From the NCBI RefSeq assembly GCF_029227915.1, contig NC_079883.1, positions 25,422,001 to 25,486,000 on the forward strand: a DNA stretch of 64,000 nt. The letters are read 5' to 3'. The stretch's first letter is position 1. Each line of letters opens with the position of its first letter. Made by a program: the position numbers and the translations under genes. Under the pieces are notes generated by a model. It was not told the DNA's origin, made no database searches, and saw only the letters and a list, made by a program, of their open reading frames with translations. Shown piece by piece: positions 63,821 through 64,000 of this stretch. The DNA is from Hydractinia symbiolongicarpus (lineage: Eukaryota; Cnidaria; Hydrozoa; Anthoathecata; Hydractiniidae).

Positions 63821-64000
63821 TCATTCGTGTACATCTGCATTGTCAGCAGTCGCGTCACAAAGTCGAACATGATTTCTCAGAACAACTTTGCAATGATTGC
63901 CAACAAATACATTACCATGGTATGCTTGTTGTGTAACTTTGATGTCATTAAGGCACTGGAGAAGTTGCTTTTCCCGACGTCCCATGGTGTCTTCACACTC
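63821..64000 (-). CDS. Unidentified protein, C-terminal end (runs off the window)
   Basis: From the right edge the minus strand is open for 59 codons to a TGA at 63821. It contains MGRREKQLLQCLNDIKVTQQ followed by AYHGNVFVGNHCKVVLRNH. The balanced composition, sharply different from the AT-rich shadow ORFs nearby, and the pattern QxYHGxxFVGNHC suggest real coding sequence. Similar blocks seem familiar from uncharacterised, often multi-copy cnidarian proteins, so a transposon-derived ORF is possible, but I cannot name it. Confidence 0.5.
   Translation of the reverse strand, partial: ECEDTMGRREKQLLQCLNDIKVTQQAYHGNVFVGNHCKVVLRNHVRLCDATADNADVHE

Overview
The window is eukaryotic and strongly AT-rich. 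It carries intron-containing genes with GT-AG splice sites, many simple repeats, small inverted-repeat elements and decayed non-LTR retrotransposons. Short exons, secreted EGF, thrombospondin-type and PAN/apple-like proteins, and PHD-finger non-LTR elements point to an early-branching metazoan. My best guess is a cnidarian, perhaps a hydrozoan; this is inference and no marker settles it.

Layout. 1-2 kb: two minus-strand exons of an Arg/Ser-rich gene. 2.0-5.1 kb: an old non-LTR element (family 1, minus). 5.1-8.1 kb: no gene, but a perfect hairpin and a short-repeat element. 8.1-9.8 kb: rearranged family 1 copies. 10.3 kb: a tiny RAMAC-like ORF (minus). 12.6-19.2 kb: a complete six-exon mago nashi gene (minus); its introns hold a TTAA-flanked inverted-repeat element and a dead pogo-type transposase that abuts another family 1 fragment. 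21.0-24.0 kb: a membrane protein with EGF domains and a Tyr-rich tail (minus, first exon not found). 24-30.7 kb: repeats only, including a TA-flanked MITE and a minisatellite. 30.7-31.8 kb: a two-exon protein with three thrombospondin type 1 repeats (plus). 34.8-50.0 kb: an eleven-exon DCAF4-like WD-repeat gene (minus); its largest intron holds a PHD-finger non-LTR element (37.0-40.7 kb) and a single-exon secreted protein (41.6-42.3 kb). 51.0-61.6 kb: a complete twelve-exon ADAR gene (minus) with a family 1 fragment in intron 3. 63.8-64.0 kb: the 3' end of an unidentified ORF running off the edge.

Exon joins for mago, DCAF4-like, ADAR, the EGF protein and the TSR protein were worked out by hand: each junction has GT/AG and the reading phase is kept throughout. 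Mago, ADAR and RAMAC are RNA-processing factors, but they show no sign of being an operon or a functional cluster. I found no convincing new multi-gene system. The most unusual items are a family of short hairpin elements with CTCGTCCC...GGGACGAG-type ends, an intron made almost wholly of a simple repeat, very precise palindromes, and the Tyr-rich repeat tail of the EGF membrane protein.
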